From Scylla paramamosain (Eukaryota; Arthropoda; Malacostraca; Decapoda; Portunidae): 64,000 nt of DNA. This document shows, piece by piece, positions 24,114-37,398 of the stretch (positions are counted from its first letter, which is position 1; each line of letters begins with the position of its first letter). The stretch spans positions 4,822,001 to 4,886,000 of the forward strand of contig NC_087158.1 of assembly GCF_035594125.1 (NCBI RefSeq), given 5' to 3'. The notes below the pieces were generated by a model. That model made no database searches. It saw only the letters and a program-made list of their open reading frames with translations, and was not told the origin of the DNA. Made by a program: the position numbers and the translations under genes.

Positions 24114-24905
24114 GAGGCAGCAATCTCGCTGTAGCTGCATCGAGTCAGCAAGCTCATTCTCGCTTTATCGAGGCAACTATGTCATTGTGGCTGAATCAAT
24201 CCAACCCATTCGTTGTAGCAGGATCGAAGCAACAATCTCGTTATGGCATCCAGTCATAACGCATCCTTGTGTGTATCCAGCCTACCCCTTTGTTTTGACT
24301 GCATCGAGGCAACAATCTCCTGGCAGCATCGAAACAGCAGGCTCTTTGTGGATGCATCGCGGCAACAATCTCGTTATGGCTGCATCGAGACAGCAAGCTC
24401 GTTGTGGCTTCACTGAGGCAAGAATCTCTTTGTGGCTGCATCGATCCAACCCCCTTGTTGTGGCTGCTTCGAGGCAACAATCTCGTTGTGGCTGCATTAA
24501 GCCCAACCCCTTCGTTGTGGCTGCATCGAGGCAACAATCTTTTTCTGTCTGCATCGATATAGCAAGCATCGAGGCAAAATTCTACTTGAGCTGCATGGAG
24601 CAACTCCCTCATTGTGGCTACATCGAGACACCAATCTCCAGGCAACAATGTCGTTGTAGCTGCATAGAGTCAGCAAGTTGTAGCTGCATCGAGGCAAAAA
24701 ATCTCGTTGTGGCTGCATCGAGTTAGCCCCTTTGTTGTGGGTGCATTGAGGTAACAATCTCGTTGTACCTCCATCGAGGCAGGAAGCTCACTGGCTACAT
24801 CGAGCCAATCCCTTCGTTGTGGCAGTATCGAGACTACACTCTGGTTGTGGCTCTGTCGCGCCAACCCTTTCGTTGTGGCTGCATCGCTGCAACAATCTTT
24901 AAGTG
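24110..24905 (+). repeat. 28-bp minisatellite, second array, forward part
   Basis: About 28 units run in the same orientation as at 1-6490, with the same three classes (for example GCAACAATCTC at 24471-24485 and CCAACCCCCTTG at 24447-24458). The array turns around near 24900. Confidence 0.93.
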
Positions 24906-27900
24906 ATTGCACGATGCAGCCACAAGACTGTTGCATCACTGCAACCAAACGAGGTTTGTGCCTCGATGCAGCCACAACGAGGGGTATGGATGGCTCCATG
25001 CAGTTCAACGAGACTTTTGTCTCGATGCATCCACAACGAGGTTGCTGTCTGATTGCAGCGAGAACGAGATTGGTGCCTTGATAGTGCCACAACGAAAGGG
25101 TTGGGTTTGACAAGGATATTGTTGCTCAAAGAAGCCACAATAATATTCTTGCCACGATTCAGCCACAACAAGCTTGCTGCCTCGAGGCAGCCACAACGAT
25201 GGAGTTTTGATATATGGAGCCACAAAGAGATTGTTTCCTCGATGGAATCACAACGAGCTTGAAGCATCAATGCAGCTACAACGAGACTGTTTCCTCGATG
25301 CCAAAAAAGTGGTTGGCTCGATGCACACACAACAAGATTCTTGGCTCGATGCAGTCACAAAGAGCTTGCTGCCTCGATCGTTGCCTCGATTGTTGCCTCG
25401 ATCCAGCGACACCTTAGGGGTTGGCTCGATACAGCCAAAATGAGACAGTTGCCTCGATGCAGCCAGAATGAGCTTGCTGATTCGATGCAGCTATAGCGAT
25501 ATTGTTGCCTAGATGAAGCCACAACGAGATTGGTACCTTGATGCAGCCACAACGAGGTTTGTGTGTCGATACAGTGAAAACGAGATGATTAAGATGGTTC
25601 TTAATGAGACCCTTCCCTCGATGTATCCACAACGAGCTTCCTGCATCGATGCAGCCACAGCATGATTGTTACTTCGATGCAGCTACAACGAGGTGGTTGG
25701 GTTGATGCAGCCAAGAGATTGTTCCTTTGATGCAGCCACAACAACTTTACTGCCTCGATACAGCCATGACGAGATTGTTGCGTCGGTGGAGCCACAAGGA
25801 CGGGGTTGGCTAGATACAGCAACAACGAGGGAATCTCCTCGATAGAGCCATAAAGAGACACAACGAGATTGTTGCGTTGAAGCACCCACAGCGAGTTTGG
25901 AGCATCTGCAGCCACAGCGATATTGTTGCCTCGATGTAGGCACAACGAGCTTGCAGCCTTCATGCAGCCACAATGAGATCCATAAGCCACAAAGTATCCA
26001 TAAGGAGCTTGCTCGATGCATCCTGAACGAGATTGTTGCCTCGATTGAGCCATTAAGAAAGGGTTGGCTCGTTGCAGCCACAAGGAGAGTGTTGCCTCGA
26101 TGCAGCCACAATGAAGGGATTGGCTCGATGCAGTCACAACGAACTTACTTCCCCGATGTAGCCACAAAGAGATTGTTGCATCAGTGCAATCACAACGAAC
26201 GGATTGGTTTAATGTAGCCACAACGAGATTTTTCCCTCGATGGAGGAACAACAATCATCGACGGGATTAGCTCGTTGAAGCCACAACGAGATTTTAGCTT
26301 CGATGCAGCCACAATGAACTTGCTGCCTTGATGCAACCACAACGAGCTTCCTGCCTTGATGCAGCTTGTTGCTTCATGCAGCTTGTTGCTGCCGAAACGA
26401 AGGGGTTGGCTCGATGCACACACAACAAGATTGTTGCCTCGATGTATTCATAAAAAAGCTTACTGCCTCGATACAGCCACAAACAGATTGTTGTCTCGAT
26501 GCAGCCACAACGAAGAGGTTAGATCGATGCAGCCACAACGAGATTGTTTTCTTGATGCAGCCACAATGAGTTTGCTGGCTCGATGCAGCTGTAACGAGAT
26601 TGTTGCCTCGATGCAGCCACAACGACATTGATTCCTCGATGCAGCCACAATGAGAATTTTGCCTCGATGCATTCACAAAGAGTTCCTGCCACGATGCACT
26701 CCGATGTAGCCACAACTTGGCACGATACAGCCAAAACAAGATTGTTTCCTTTGTCTCGATACAGCTATAATGAAATGAGATTGTTGACTCGATGCAGCCA
26801 CAACGAGGTGCCTTCATGCAGCCACAACGAGATTGTTGCCTCGATACAGCCACAACATAATTCTTGCCTCGATGCAGCCACAGCGAATTTTGTGACTCGA
26901 TGGAGCCACAACGAGGGGTTTGGCTCGATGCAGCTCAACGAGACTGTTGCCTCGATTCATCCCCAAAGATTATTACCTCGATTATTACCTCGATGCAGCC
27001 ATAACGAGCTTGATGCCGCGATGCAGCTACAACGAAGAGGTTGGCACGATGTAGCCACAAAGTGACTGTAGCCTCATAAAGCCACAACGACGGGGTTGAC
27101 TCTATGTAAAAACGCGAGATTGTTGGCTCGCTTCAGCCACAACGAGCATGTTTACTTAATGCAGCCACAACGAGATTGTTGCCTCGATGTAGCCACAACA
27201 AATGTTTTGGCTCGATGCAACTACAAAGAGATTGTTGCATCGATGCAGCCACAACTATGGGGTGTGCTCTATGCTGCCACAACGAGCTTGCTGCCTCGAT
27301 ACGCGATAGCTTCCTCGATGCAGCCATAAAGAAATTGTTGCCACGATGTAGACACAACGGTATTGTAGCCTCGATACAGCCATAACGAGCTTGCTGCTTC
27401 CATGCAACCACAGCAAGATTGTTGCGTCTATTGAACCACAAAGAAGGGGTTAGCTCGATGCAGCAACAACGAGGGGATTGCCTTGATAGAACCATAACCA
27501 AAGGTTTGCGCGATACAGCCACAAAGAGATTATTGTCTGGAGGCAGTCCTGGAGGCTGGCTTGATGAAGACATAACGAGATTACTGCCTTAATGCAGCCA
27601 GAATGAACTTGTTGACTCGATGCAGCCACAACGAGATTGTTGCCTCGCTGCAGAAACAAGGAACTTCCTGCCTAGATGCAGCTACAACGAAGTTGTTGTC
27701 TCGATGCAGCCGCAACGAAGGGGTTGGCTCGATGCACACACAACGAGATTGTTGCCTCGAGGCATTCACAAAGAGCTTGCTGCCTCTATGCTGCTACAAC
27801 GAGATTGTTGCCTCAATGCAGCCATAATGTAATTGGTACCTCGATGCAGCCACAACGAACTTGCTGCCTCGATGCAGCTACAAGGAGATTGTTGCTTCGA

Positions 27901-30900
27901 TACAAGTACAACGAGATGCAGCCACAACGAGGTTTGTGCCTCGATGCAGCCACAACGAGGGGTTTGGCTCGATGCAGCTTAACTAGAAATTTATTTTTAT
28001 GCATCCACAACGAGCTTGCTACCTCGATGCAGCCAGAACGAGATGCAGCAAAAAAGAAGGGGGTTGGGCTTGGTGCAGTCAGTGTTGCCTCGAAGGAGCC
28101 AAAACTAGATTCTTGCCTCTATGCAGCCTCAACGAGCTTGCTCCCTCCATGCAGCCACAACGAGGGGTTTGGATCGATGCAGCCACAAAGATATCGTTAC
28201 CTCGATGCAGCCAAAACGCGCTTGGTGTTTCGATGCAGCCACAACGAGTTTCTTGGCTTGATGCAGACACAACGAGAGGGTTACATCTATGGAGTAATAA
28301 CGATATTTTTGCCTCCATGCAGCCATAACGAGATAGGTGCCTCGATGTAGACACAACGAGATTGTTTCCACAGCATCCACAGCGAGATTATTTTCTCGAT
28401 GTAGCCACAACGAGGTTTGTGCCTCGATGCAGCCACAATGAGGTACTTGTCTTGATGCAGCCATAACGACACAGTTACCTCGATGCAGCCACAACGAGCG
28501 ATGCAGCCATAAAGAGACTGTTGCCTCGATAGAGCCATATCTAGATTCTTGTCTCGATGCAGCCACAACGAGGTTTGTGTCTCGGTTCAGGCTCAATGAG
28601 GGGGTTGGCTCGATGCAGGCACAATGAGAATGTTGCCTCGATGTAGCCACAACGAGATTGTTGCAGAAACAACGAGATTGTTGCTTCGATGTAGCCACAA
28701 TGAAGGGGATGGCGCGACACAACCACAACGAGATCGTTGCCTCGATGCAGTCACATCGAGGGGATTGGCTCGATGAAGCCACAACAAGACTGTTAGAGGG
28801 TTGGCTCGATTCAGGTGGGTTGGCTCGATTGTTGGGGATTGGCTCGATTCAGATACAACGAGATTGTTGCCTTGATACATCCACGACGAAGCGGTTGGCT
28901 CGATGCACACACAACGAGATTGTTGACTTGATTCAGTCACAACGAGATTCTTGAATCGATGCAACCAGATATTTGCCTCGATGCAGTCTCAACGTGATTG
29001 TGCCTCGATGGAGCCACAACAAACTTACTGCCTCGATGCAGGCACAACGATATTGCTGCCTCGATGGAACAACAACGAAGGGGTTACCTTGATGCAGACA
29101 CAACGAGACTGTTGCCTCGATGCAGCCATAACGAGCTTGCTGACTCGATGCAGCCACAACGAAATTGTTGCCTCTATGGAAGCCACAACGAAGTGGTTGG
29201 ATTGATACAGCCATAACGAGATTCTTGCTTCAATGAAGCCACAACGAGACTGTTGCCTCGATGCGGCCAAAACGAGATTTGTGCCTCGATACATCAATGC
29301 AGCTCAACAAGATTGTTGCCTCGATGCATCCACAGCGAGATTGCTACTTCGATGCAACCACAACGAGTCTGTTCCCTCGATGCAGCCACAACGATGGGTT
29401 TGACTCGATACAGTCATAAGGAGACAACAAATGGGCTGGCCTTTTGCATCCACAAACAGATTGTTGACTAGATGCCTCGATGCAGCCACAACAAAATTGT
29501 TGCCTTACTGCAATCAGAACGAAGGGGTTGACTCGATACAGCCACAAGGAGAAAGTTGCCTCAATGCAGCAACAATGAGGGGGTTGGCTCGATGCAACCA
29601 CACCAAGATTGTTGCCTCGATGCATCTGCATCGTTGTGCCTTGATGAAGCCACAACGATATCGTTGCCTCATTGCAGCCACAAGGAAGAGGCTGACACGA
29701 TGTAGCAACAAGGAGAGTGTTGCCTCAATGCAACCACAACGACGGGATTGGATCGATGCAATCACAATAAAGGTGCCACAACGAGCTACTGCCTGGATGC
29801 ACTTACAACGAGCTAGCTTTCTCCATAACGTGATTATTACTTCGATTCTTGCCACAATGCAGCCACAGGGAAATTGTTCTCTCGATGCAGCGAAAACTAG
29901 GTGATTGGCTCGATCAAGCCATAAATATATTGGGGGCTCGATGCAGCCACAACGAACTTCCTGCCTCAAACGAACTTCCTGCCTTTGCTGCCTCGATGCA
30001 GCTACACCGAGATCGTTGCCTCGATGCAGTCACATCGAGGTGCTTTTCTCAATGAAGCCACAACGTGATTCAAGCCTCAATGCAGCCATAACAAACTTAC
30101 TGCCACGATGCAGCCACAACGATATTATTGCCTCGATAAAACCACAACGAGCATGCTGCCTTGATGCAGCAACAACAATATTGACGCCTGAATGCAAGTG
30201 ACAACAAGGGGGTTGCATCGATACAGCCATAACAAGACTATTGCCTCGATGCAGCCTCAACGAGATTGGTGCCTCGGTTCAGCCGCAACGATATTATTGC
30301 CTCGATGCAGCCACAATGAGATTTTTTAATCGGTGCAGGTACAACGAGATTTGTGTCTCGATGCAGCCACAACGAGTGTGTTGGCTCGATGCAACTCAAC
30401 GAGAATGTTGCCACGATGGTTCCACAACGATTTTCCTGCTTCGATGCACAAAGGGTTGGTTCGAAGCAGCCCAAGAGATCATTGCCTCAATGCACAAAAA
30501 CGAAGGGGCTGGCTCGATGCAGCCAAAACTAGATAGATATAGCCGCAACAAGATTGCTACCTCGATGCAGCCACAGCAAGATTGCTGTCTCATTGTAGCC
30601 ACAACGAAGGGATTGGCTTGATGCATCCATAAGCGTTCCCTGTATGCAGCAACAACGAGGGGTTTGGCTCGATCCAGCCATACCGAGTTTGTTGGCTCGA
30701 TGTAGCTACAACGAGCTTGCTGCCTCGATGAAGCCACAACAATATTGTTGTTTCATTACAGCCGCAACGAAGAGGTTGGCATGACATGCCTCAGTGAAGC
30801 CACATTGCCTCGATAGAGACATAACGAAAGGGTTGGCGAGATACAGCCACAAAGAGATTGTTCCCTCGAGGCAGTCACATCGAGGAGATTGGCTCGATGA

Positions 30901-33587
30901 AGCCACAACGAGATTACTGACTCGATGCAGCCACAACGAGATTGTTGCCTCGCTACAGAAAGAATGAGCTTCTTGCCTCGATGCAGATTTAACGAGATTG
31001 TTGTTTCGATGGTGCCGAAACGAAGGGGTTGATGCACACACAACGAGATTGTTGCTTCGATGCATTCACAAAGAGCTTGGTGCCTCGATGAAGCCACAAC
31101 GAAAGTGTTATTTCGATCCAGCCACAACAAAAGGGTTGGCTCGATGCACGCACAACGAGATTGTTGCTTCGATGCATTCACAAAGAGCTTGCTGCCTCGA
31201 TGCAGCTACAACGAGAATGTTGCCTCGATGCAGCTACAAAGAGATTGTTGCCTCGATGCAGCTACATCGAGGCCAAAACGGGCTTGGTGTTTCGATGCAG
31301 CAACCAGATGTTGGTTCGATGCAGTCCTTGATGCAACCACAACGATATTCTTTTCTCGATGCAGCCACAATGAGGGGGTTGCCTCGATGCAGCCATAACG
31401 AACATGCTGCCTCATTGCAGCCACAACGAGATTTTTGTCTCAATGCAGCGACAACGAAGTGGTTGGCTTGATGTAGCCATAAAGAGATTATTACCTCAAT
31501 ACAGCCACAAAGAACTTGCTGCTTTGATGCAGCTACAACGAGATTGTTGCGTCGATGAAGCCACAACGAGATTGGTGCCTCGGTGCAGCAACAAAGATCT
31601 TGCTGCCTCCATGCAGATGCAACGAGATTGTTGCCTCGATGCAGCTACAAGGAGGACTGTACTTCGATTCACCCACAACGAGAGGATTGGCTCGATTCAT
31701 CTCAACGAGACATTTGCCTCGATGTAGCCACAACGCGCTTGCTGCCTCAATCCAGCCACAACGAGATTATTAGCTCGATTCAGACAGAACGGGGGGTTGC
31801 GTCGATGAAGCCATAACGAAATTTTTGCGTCGATGTAGCCACAAAGAGTTTGGTGCCTTGATGCATTCACGAGATTGTTGCCTCGATAGAGCCACGACGA
31901 AATTGTTGCCTTGATTGAGCCAATACGAGATTGTGTCCTGGATGCAGCCACAACGAATTTGGTACCTCGATGCAGCCACAACAAAGGGGTTGACACGATG
32001 CAGCCACAAAGAGACTATTGCCTGAATGCAGATACACCGATTTCCTCGAAGCAGATACACCGATTGTTGGCTCAATGAAGCCACAAAGCGATTGTTGCCA
32101 CGATGCAGCTACAGAGAGAATGTTGCCTCTATGCAGCCACAACTAAGGGGTTGGCTCGATTTAGTCTCAATGAGATTGTTGCCTCGATGCAACCACAACG
32201 AGATTGTTTCCTCGAAGCAGACACACCGATTGTTGACTAGATGAAGCCACAACGAGATTGTTGCGTCGCTGCAGCCACAAACAGACTTTTGCCTCTATGC
32301 AGCCACAACTAAGGGGTTGGCTCGATTTAGTCTCAATGAGATTGTTGCCTCGATGCAACCACAACGAGATTTTTTCCTCGAAGCAGACACACCGAGAGTG
32401 TTTCCTCGATGCAGCAACAACGATGTTGATGCTGCGATGCAGCGAGAACGAAGGGGTTGGCTCGATACAGACACAAAGATAATGAAATTCGTGCCTTATT
32501 GCAGCCACAACGAGACTTGTTCCCTCGATAAAGCCACAGCGAGATTAATGCCTCGATGTAGCCACAACCATGTTTGTGCCTCGATGCAGACACAACAAGG
32601 GCGTTGGCTCGATGAAGCTCAACGAGATTGTTGCCTCGATTCATCCACAATGAGCTTGCTTTCTCGATCCAGCCACAACGAGCTTGCTTCCTTGATGCAC
32701 CACAATGAGATTGTTGCCTCAAGGCAGCCATAACGTATGGGATGGCTCGATGCGCCCGCAACGAGATTGTTGCCTCAATGCAGTCACAAGAAGCTTCCTG
32801 CCTAGATGCAGTCACAACGACATTGTTCCCTCGATGCAGCCAGAACGAAGGGTAAGGATCGATGCAGCCACAACAAGATTGTTTCCTCGATGCAGCCACA
32901 AAGAGTGGGTTGGCTTTATTTAGCCACTAGGAGATTGTTGCCTAGATGCAGCCACAATGAGCTTGCTGTTTCGATGCAGTCACAACGAGCTTGCTGTCTC
33001 GATGCAGCCACAACGAAAGTGTTCCCTCGATGCAGCTACAAGGAGGTTGGCTCGACGCATCGACAACTAGCTTGTTGCCTCAATGCAGTCATATCGAGGG
33101 GGTTGCTTCGAAACAGCCATAACGAACGTGCAGCTTCGATGCTGCCACAACGAGACTGTTGTCTCGATGCAGCTACAACGAAGGGGTTGGCTCGATGCAG
33201 CCACAACGATCCGGCCACAACGAGCTTGCTACCTCGTTGTAACCACAACGATATTGTAGCCTTGATGCTGCCACAACGAGCTTCCTGCCTCGATGCATAC
33301 ACAACTAAGGGGTTGGCTTGATGCAGCCACAATATTATTGCTTAGATGCAGCCACAACAAGTTTTCTGCCTCGATGCAGTCACAACGAGATTGTTGCCTC
33401 GATGTAGCCACAACAAATGGGTTAACTCGATGCATCGACAACGTGATTGTAGCCTCGATGCAGTCATATAGAAGGGGTTGTTTCGATGCAGCCATAACGA
33501 ACGCGCTTCGATGTTGCCAGAACGAGACTGTTGCCTCGATGCTGCCACAATGACATTGTTCCCTTGATGCAGCGTAAACGAGGGGGT
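24906..33587 (-). repeat. 28-bp minisatellite, second array, inverted part
   Basis: About 310 units of the same 28-bp family are read on the opposite strand (CTCGATGCAGCCACAAC plus GAGATTGTTGC, or the GGGGTTGG and GAGCTTGCTGC variants). The three variant classes of the first array are all present, so both arrays share a family history. The longest open frames here are again by-products of a stop-free consensus. The array ends at 33587, where the 96-bp satellite begins with no intervening sequence. Confidence 0.95.
32043..32374 (-). repeat. 166-bp segmental tandem duplication inside the 28-bp array
   Basis: A six-unit block starting at TCCTCGAAGCAGA (32043) repeats at 32209, with its first ~20 bases again at 32375. 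The spacing is 166 bp both times. The two copies share many private variants (for example CAACTAAGGGGTTGGCTCG and GATTTAGTCTCAATGAG), so the duplication is recent relative to divergence between ordinary units. Confidence 0.88.
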
Positions 33588-34518
33588 TGTTTTTTTTAAG
33601 TTGTTACCTAGAAAAACGCCAAAATGAATACAAAATGTTTTACATGCGAAACGAAAATATATTACAAGAAATGATTGGTATGTGTGTGTGTGTGTTTTTT
33701 TTCAGTTTTTAAGAACCAAGATCCTATAACACATGAATAAAACTCTATATAGAGGGAAAAAGGTGTATTTTTTTTTATTCATTTATTTATTTTTTATTTA
33801 CCAAAATGTCAAAAGGCATGCAAAGCTTCTTATGTGGAGTAGCAAAACGACATTGCCTGAAACGTGTATTTTTACTGTTTTTGTTTGTGTTAGGCGCCAA
33901 CACGCTAAAAAGCTTGGAAATCACCCTATATGGGAAAAGAAAACAACATCACCAAAAAGTGTCTTTTGAGTGTCTTCAGCTTCCGTACCAATAAAGCTAA
34001 AACGAATACAAAAGAACCTTTATGGTAAACATATTAACATTATCAAAAATGAGTATTTTTTAATGTTTTTGATCTTGTTATGTACAAGAATGCAAAAATA
34101 CATGAAAATTAATAAATTTGAGGAAACGAAAGGACATTGCGAGGAACGCGTATTATGTGTGTTTTTGAGCTTCTTAGGTACCGAAACTCGGAAATGCTTT
34201 AATAGAACTCTATATGGAGAAACAAAAAATTTACAAAAAAAAAAAAAAAAGAAGTGAATTTTGAGAATATTTTACATCAGTAGGTATCAGAACACCAGAA
34301 TGCATACGTTTAAAGAAACGTGTCTTTGAGTGCTTATGAGCATGAAAGGTACCAAAACGAAAAAAAAAAAAAAACATGCAGTGCACCTTATATGGAATAA
34401 GAAAACAATATTACCAAAAATGTCTGTTTTAAGTGTTCCCTATGCATGCAAACCCCATATATGAGGAAAAAAAAACAATATTACAGAGAAAAAAAAAACG
34501 TTTCTTTTGAGTTTTATT
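33588..34518 (+). repeat. 96-bp satellite leading into macrosatellite unit 1
   Basis: It begins directly after the 28-bp array with a D-type monomer (AAGTTGTTACCTAGAAAAACGCC). E, A, B, C and D type monomers can be followed to about 34518, where the RTE pseudogene begins. A run of T and ATTT lies near 33770-33800. The macrosatellite unit proper starts at 33624. Confidence 0.85.
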
Positions 34519-36740
34519 GTGCAGCAGATGCAGACCATATATTGGTTCTTGCAAAAGTTAAAATGAAGAAACCCAAGGAAGGAGCAAAATGTGGTAGACT
34601 AAGGTTAAAAAAAGTAAATATATAAAAAAAAAAAACTGAAAGACCCAGAATGCCGTATGGAATTTTCTACGAAGACAAGAGAAACAACACAGAATGTGTT
34701 AAAAAATGACGTAAATAATAATATAGAGGGCCTCTGGGAAGAGTTCAAAATACAAATTTATAGTATTAGCTGTGAAACCCTTCGTTTAAAGAAAATGAAA
34801 ACAACAAAAAAGAAAATCATCCCATGGTGGAGTGACGAGGTGAGGACAGCTGTAAAGGAGATGTGAAGTTTCAGAAGGTGGATGAAGACAAGGAACGTTC
34901 TTGATCGAGAAAATTACATAAATGCAAAAAATCAAGCCGAAATAGTTAGAAGGAAGAGCAAAACCGAGTCATGAGAAAAGATCTGAGAAGATGTACTAAA
35001 AGATGTACATGGAGCTAAGAAGCTATTATATAACACGGCAAAAAACTACAGAAAAGGAAACACTCCAGCGGTATATTCAGTGGCCGATAAAAATAGGCAA
35101 GAATTACTGGTGGAGGAAGAAGCTGCTGGTCGATGGAAAGAATATTTTGAAGAGCTGCTTAATGTAGGGGAAGAAATGGAGGAGAATATTGAATTGAGAG
35201 ATAGAGACCAAGATGAAGATGAACCTGTAGAGGTGGAATAAGAGATCACGGTTGAGGAAGTGAAGCAAGCCTTAAACCTGATGAAGAACGGTAAGGCTTC
35301 TGGTGATGATGAACTACCTGTAGAATTAATGAAAGCTGGTGGAACAATAACAGTAGAGTGGATAGCGAGGTTGTATAATACTGCATATACGAGTAAAAAA
35401 GAGAAGGTACCGGATGACTGGCAGCAAGCAGTTATTTGTCCTATATATAAGAATAAAGGTGCAAGGACAGACTGCGCAAATTACAGAGGCATATCACTAC
35501 TATCGCATATGGGTAAATTATACGAAATAATTATTGAGCATAGAATCAAAAGGGTCGTCGAAGAGAGAGAGAAAAAAAAAAAAAAGCTGTCAGTATGGTT
35601 TTAGAGCCGGAGGGAATACTATTGACCTTATCTTTTCATGAAAATGCTGCTAGAAAAGAGCTGGGAGTGGGACAGAAGTAAATATATAGTTTTCGTTGAT
35701 CCAGAAAAAGCCTTTGATAGGATAAACAGAGATAAACTCTAGTATGTGCTGGAAGATGATTACTACGGGATAAACTCAAAATTAATCAAAGTGGTAAAGA
35801 GTGTTTATAAGATCTGCAGGAATCGAGTAATATGAGGAGAGACAGAGGGGGAATGGTTTGAAGTAAGGACTGGAGTGAGACAAGGAGGAGTACTGTCGCC
35901 GTTGCTCTTCATTATTTATATGGATAATGTTTACGGATGTTGCAAACCAAGCACAATAACAAACTTTTGCTTATGCGGATGACATTGCTATTGTGACAGA
36001 CTCTCCTGACGCACTACATGTTGCTGTGAACGGATGGCAAGATGAAAAATATGGATGAAAATAAACACAAGAAAACAGAAGTCATAGCAGTGGGAAGAGA
36101 ACTGGATCAATTATTAGTGGATTGTAGTGGAGAAAGACTGACAGAGGTAGAATTTTTTTTTATTATCTTAGTATCACCATAAACAAGATAAATTTAAATG
36201 AGACTGAAATTAACAAAAGGATTAAAAAAAATATAATGCAAACATAAACGCTTTATACCCAATACTAAAAGATAAACATGTGCCTACAAAATGCAAATTA
36301 ATAGTTTACAATACAATTCTTCAACCAATCCTGTTATATGATGCTGAATGCTGGACTTTAACTACAAAACTAGAATCGAAGATTCTGGCAGCCGAAATGC
36401 GAGTGCTCAGAATAATCAGGGGTGTTACAAAAAGGGACAAGATGTGAAATGTTCAAATAAGAGAAGACTTGGGAGTGAGGCCGCTACTGGAGGATGTTGA
36501 TAGAGCAAGATTGAGATGGTTTGGACATGTTATGAGAATGGAAGAAGATCGGCATGCTAAGAAATATATGGAGTGGATACCAAGAGGTAAGCGACCATGA
36601 GGGAGACCAAGGAAGAGATGGAAGCAAGGTAGACAATGGTCGAGGCGATGGAGAACAGAAAATATGAAGAGCGAAACGGATGGAGGAGCTGACAGGCTTA
36701 TAACCTAACTGGCGTCTGGTGAGAAAGGTGAGAAAGAAAG
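34519..36740 (+). pseudogene. RTE-type LINE pseudogene, macrosatellite unit 1
   Basis: 5'-truncated: it begins at the last endonuclease motif (ADHILVLAKVKMK in the same frame of unit 2, the counterpart of SDH). Then come WWSDEVRTAVKEM, YRKGNTPAVYS, and RT blocks NGKASGDDELP, DWQQAVICPIYKNKG, CANYRGISLLS, QYGFRAGG, motif A VFVDPEKAFDRIN, motif B GVRQGGVLSP and an intact motif C YADD at 35972-35983. The C-terminal hallmark ARLRWFGHVMRM with GRPRKRW is typical of RTE-clade proteins. Stops (for example at 34863-34865, and in KICRNRVI*GE and GKRP*GRPRKRW) and frameshifts in A-runs make it dead. Several stops fit CGA-to-TGA decay of Arg codons. All four macrosatellite copies share them. Confidence 0.9.
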
Positions 36741-36849
36741 TTACGAAAATCCCAAAATGCATGCAATTGTTTTTTTTTTTTTTTTTTTTTTTTTTTTTGT
36801 GCATGTTAAGCAAGTAAACATTTAAAACCATGAAAAGCACCCTATATGG

Positions 36850-37398
36850 AATAGAGTATGCTTCACATGTCTGGGGGGGTTCCACTCATACTGCTCTTTT
36901 AGATAGGGTGGAATCAAAAGCTTCAACTCAATTACGGAATCAAGGAATCAACTCGCCTCCTCTAACTGACTGTCTTCAGTCTCTCTCTCACCGCCGCAAT
37001 GTTGCATCTCTAGCTGTCTTCTACCGCTATTTTCATGCTAGCTGCTCTTCTGATCTTGCTAACTGCATGCCTCTCCTCTTCCCGTGGCCTCGCTGCACAA
37101 GACTTTCTTCTTTCTCTCACCCCTATTCTGTCCACCTCCCTAACGCAAAAGTTAAACAGTATTCTCAAACATTCATTCCTTTCTCTGGTAAACTCTGGAA
37201 CTCCCTGCCTGCTTCTGTATTTCCACCTTCCTATGACTTGAACTCCTTCAAGAGGGAGGTTTCAAGACACTTATTCATCAATTTTTGACTACTGCTTTGA
37301 ATCTTTTATGTGACTGGCATTTCAGTGGGCTTTTTTTTTTTTTTATTGAATTTTGTTGCCCTTGGCCAGTGTCCTTCCTACATTAAAAAAAAAAAAAA
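36850..37398 (+). mobile_element. LINE-1 3' stump, macrosatellite unit 1
   Basis: A 5'-truncated copy starts at the MEYASHVWGGS block and runs to the poly(A) at 37384-37398. Against the plus-strand LINE-1, a short insertion after AATCAAAAGCTTC replaces TTCGTCTCA. An open frame (36830-37288, 152 codons) begins at an ATG in the flanking satellite (MKSTLYG) and continues in frame through the LINE RT C-terminus to its natural end (REVSRHLFINF). The fusion is probably accidental, but the frame is intact in all four units. Confidence 0.9.

Noticed and set aside
35046..35249. Ser-rich 67-codon minus-strand ORF repeated in each macrosatellite unit
   Set aside because: It is antisense to the Glu-rich linker of the RTE protein; the Ser codons are complements of GAA/GAG-rich sequence.
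34657..36740. Recoding of TGA as Trp in the RTE element, because most stops are TGA
   Set aside because: Normal TGG codons occur alongside, and at positions where family conservation is clear the TGA replaces Arg (CGA to TGA), which fits CpG decay. A-run frameshifts also show decay.
36484..36885. 133-codon minus-strand ORF (also 51826-52227 and 59373-59774)
   Set aside because: It is the antisense shadow of the RTE C-terminus and LINE-1 stump plus a poly(T) tract. Its conservation only reflects the recent amplification.
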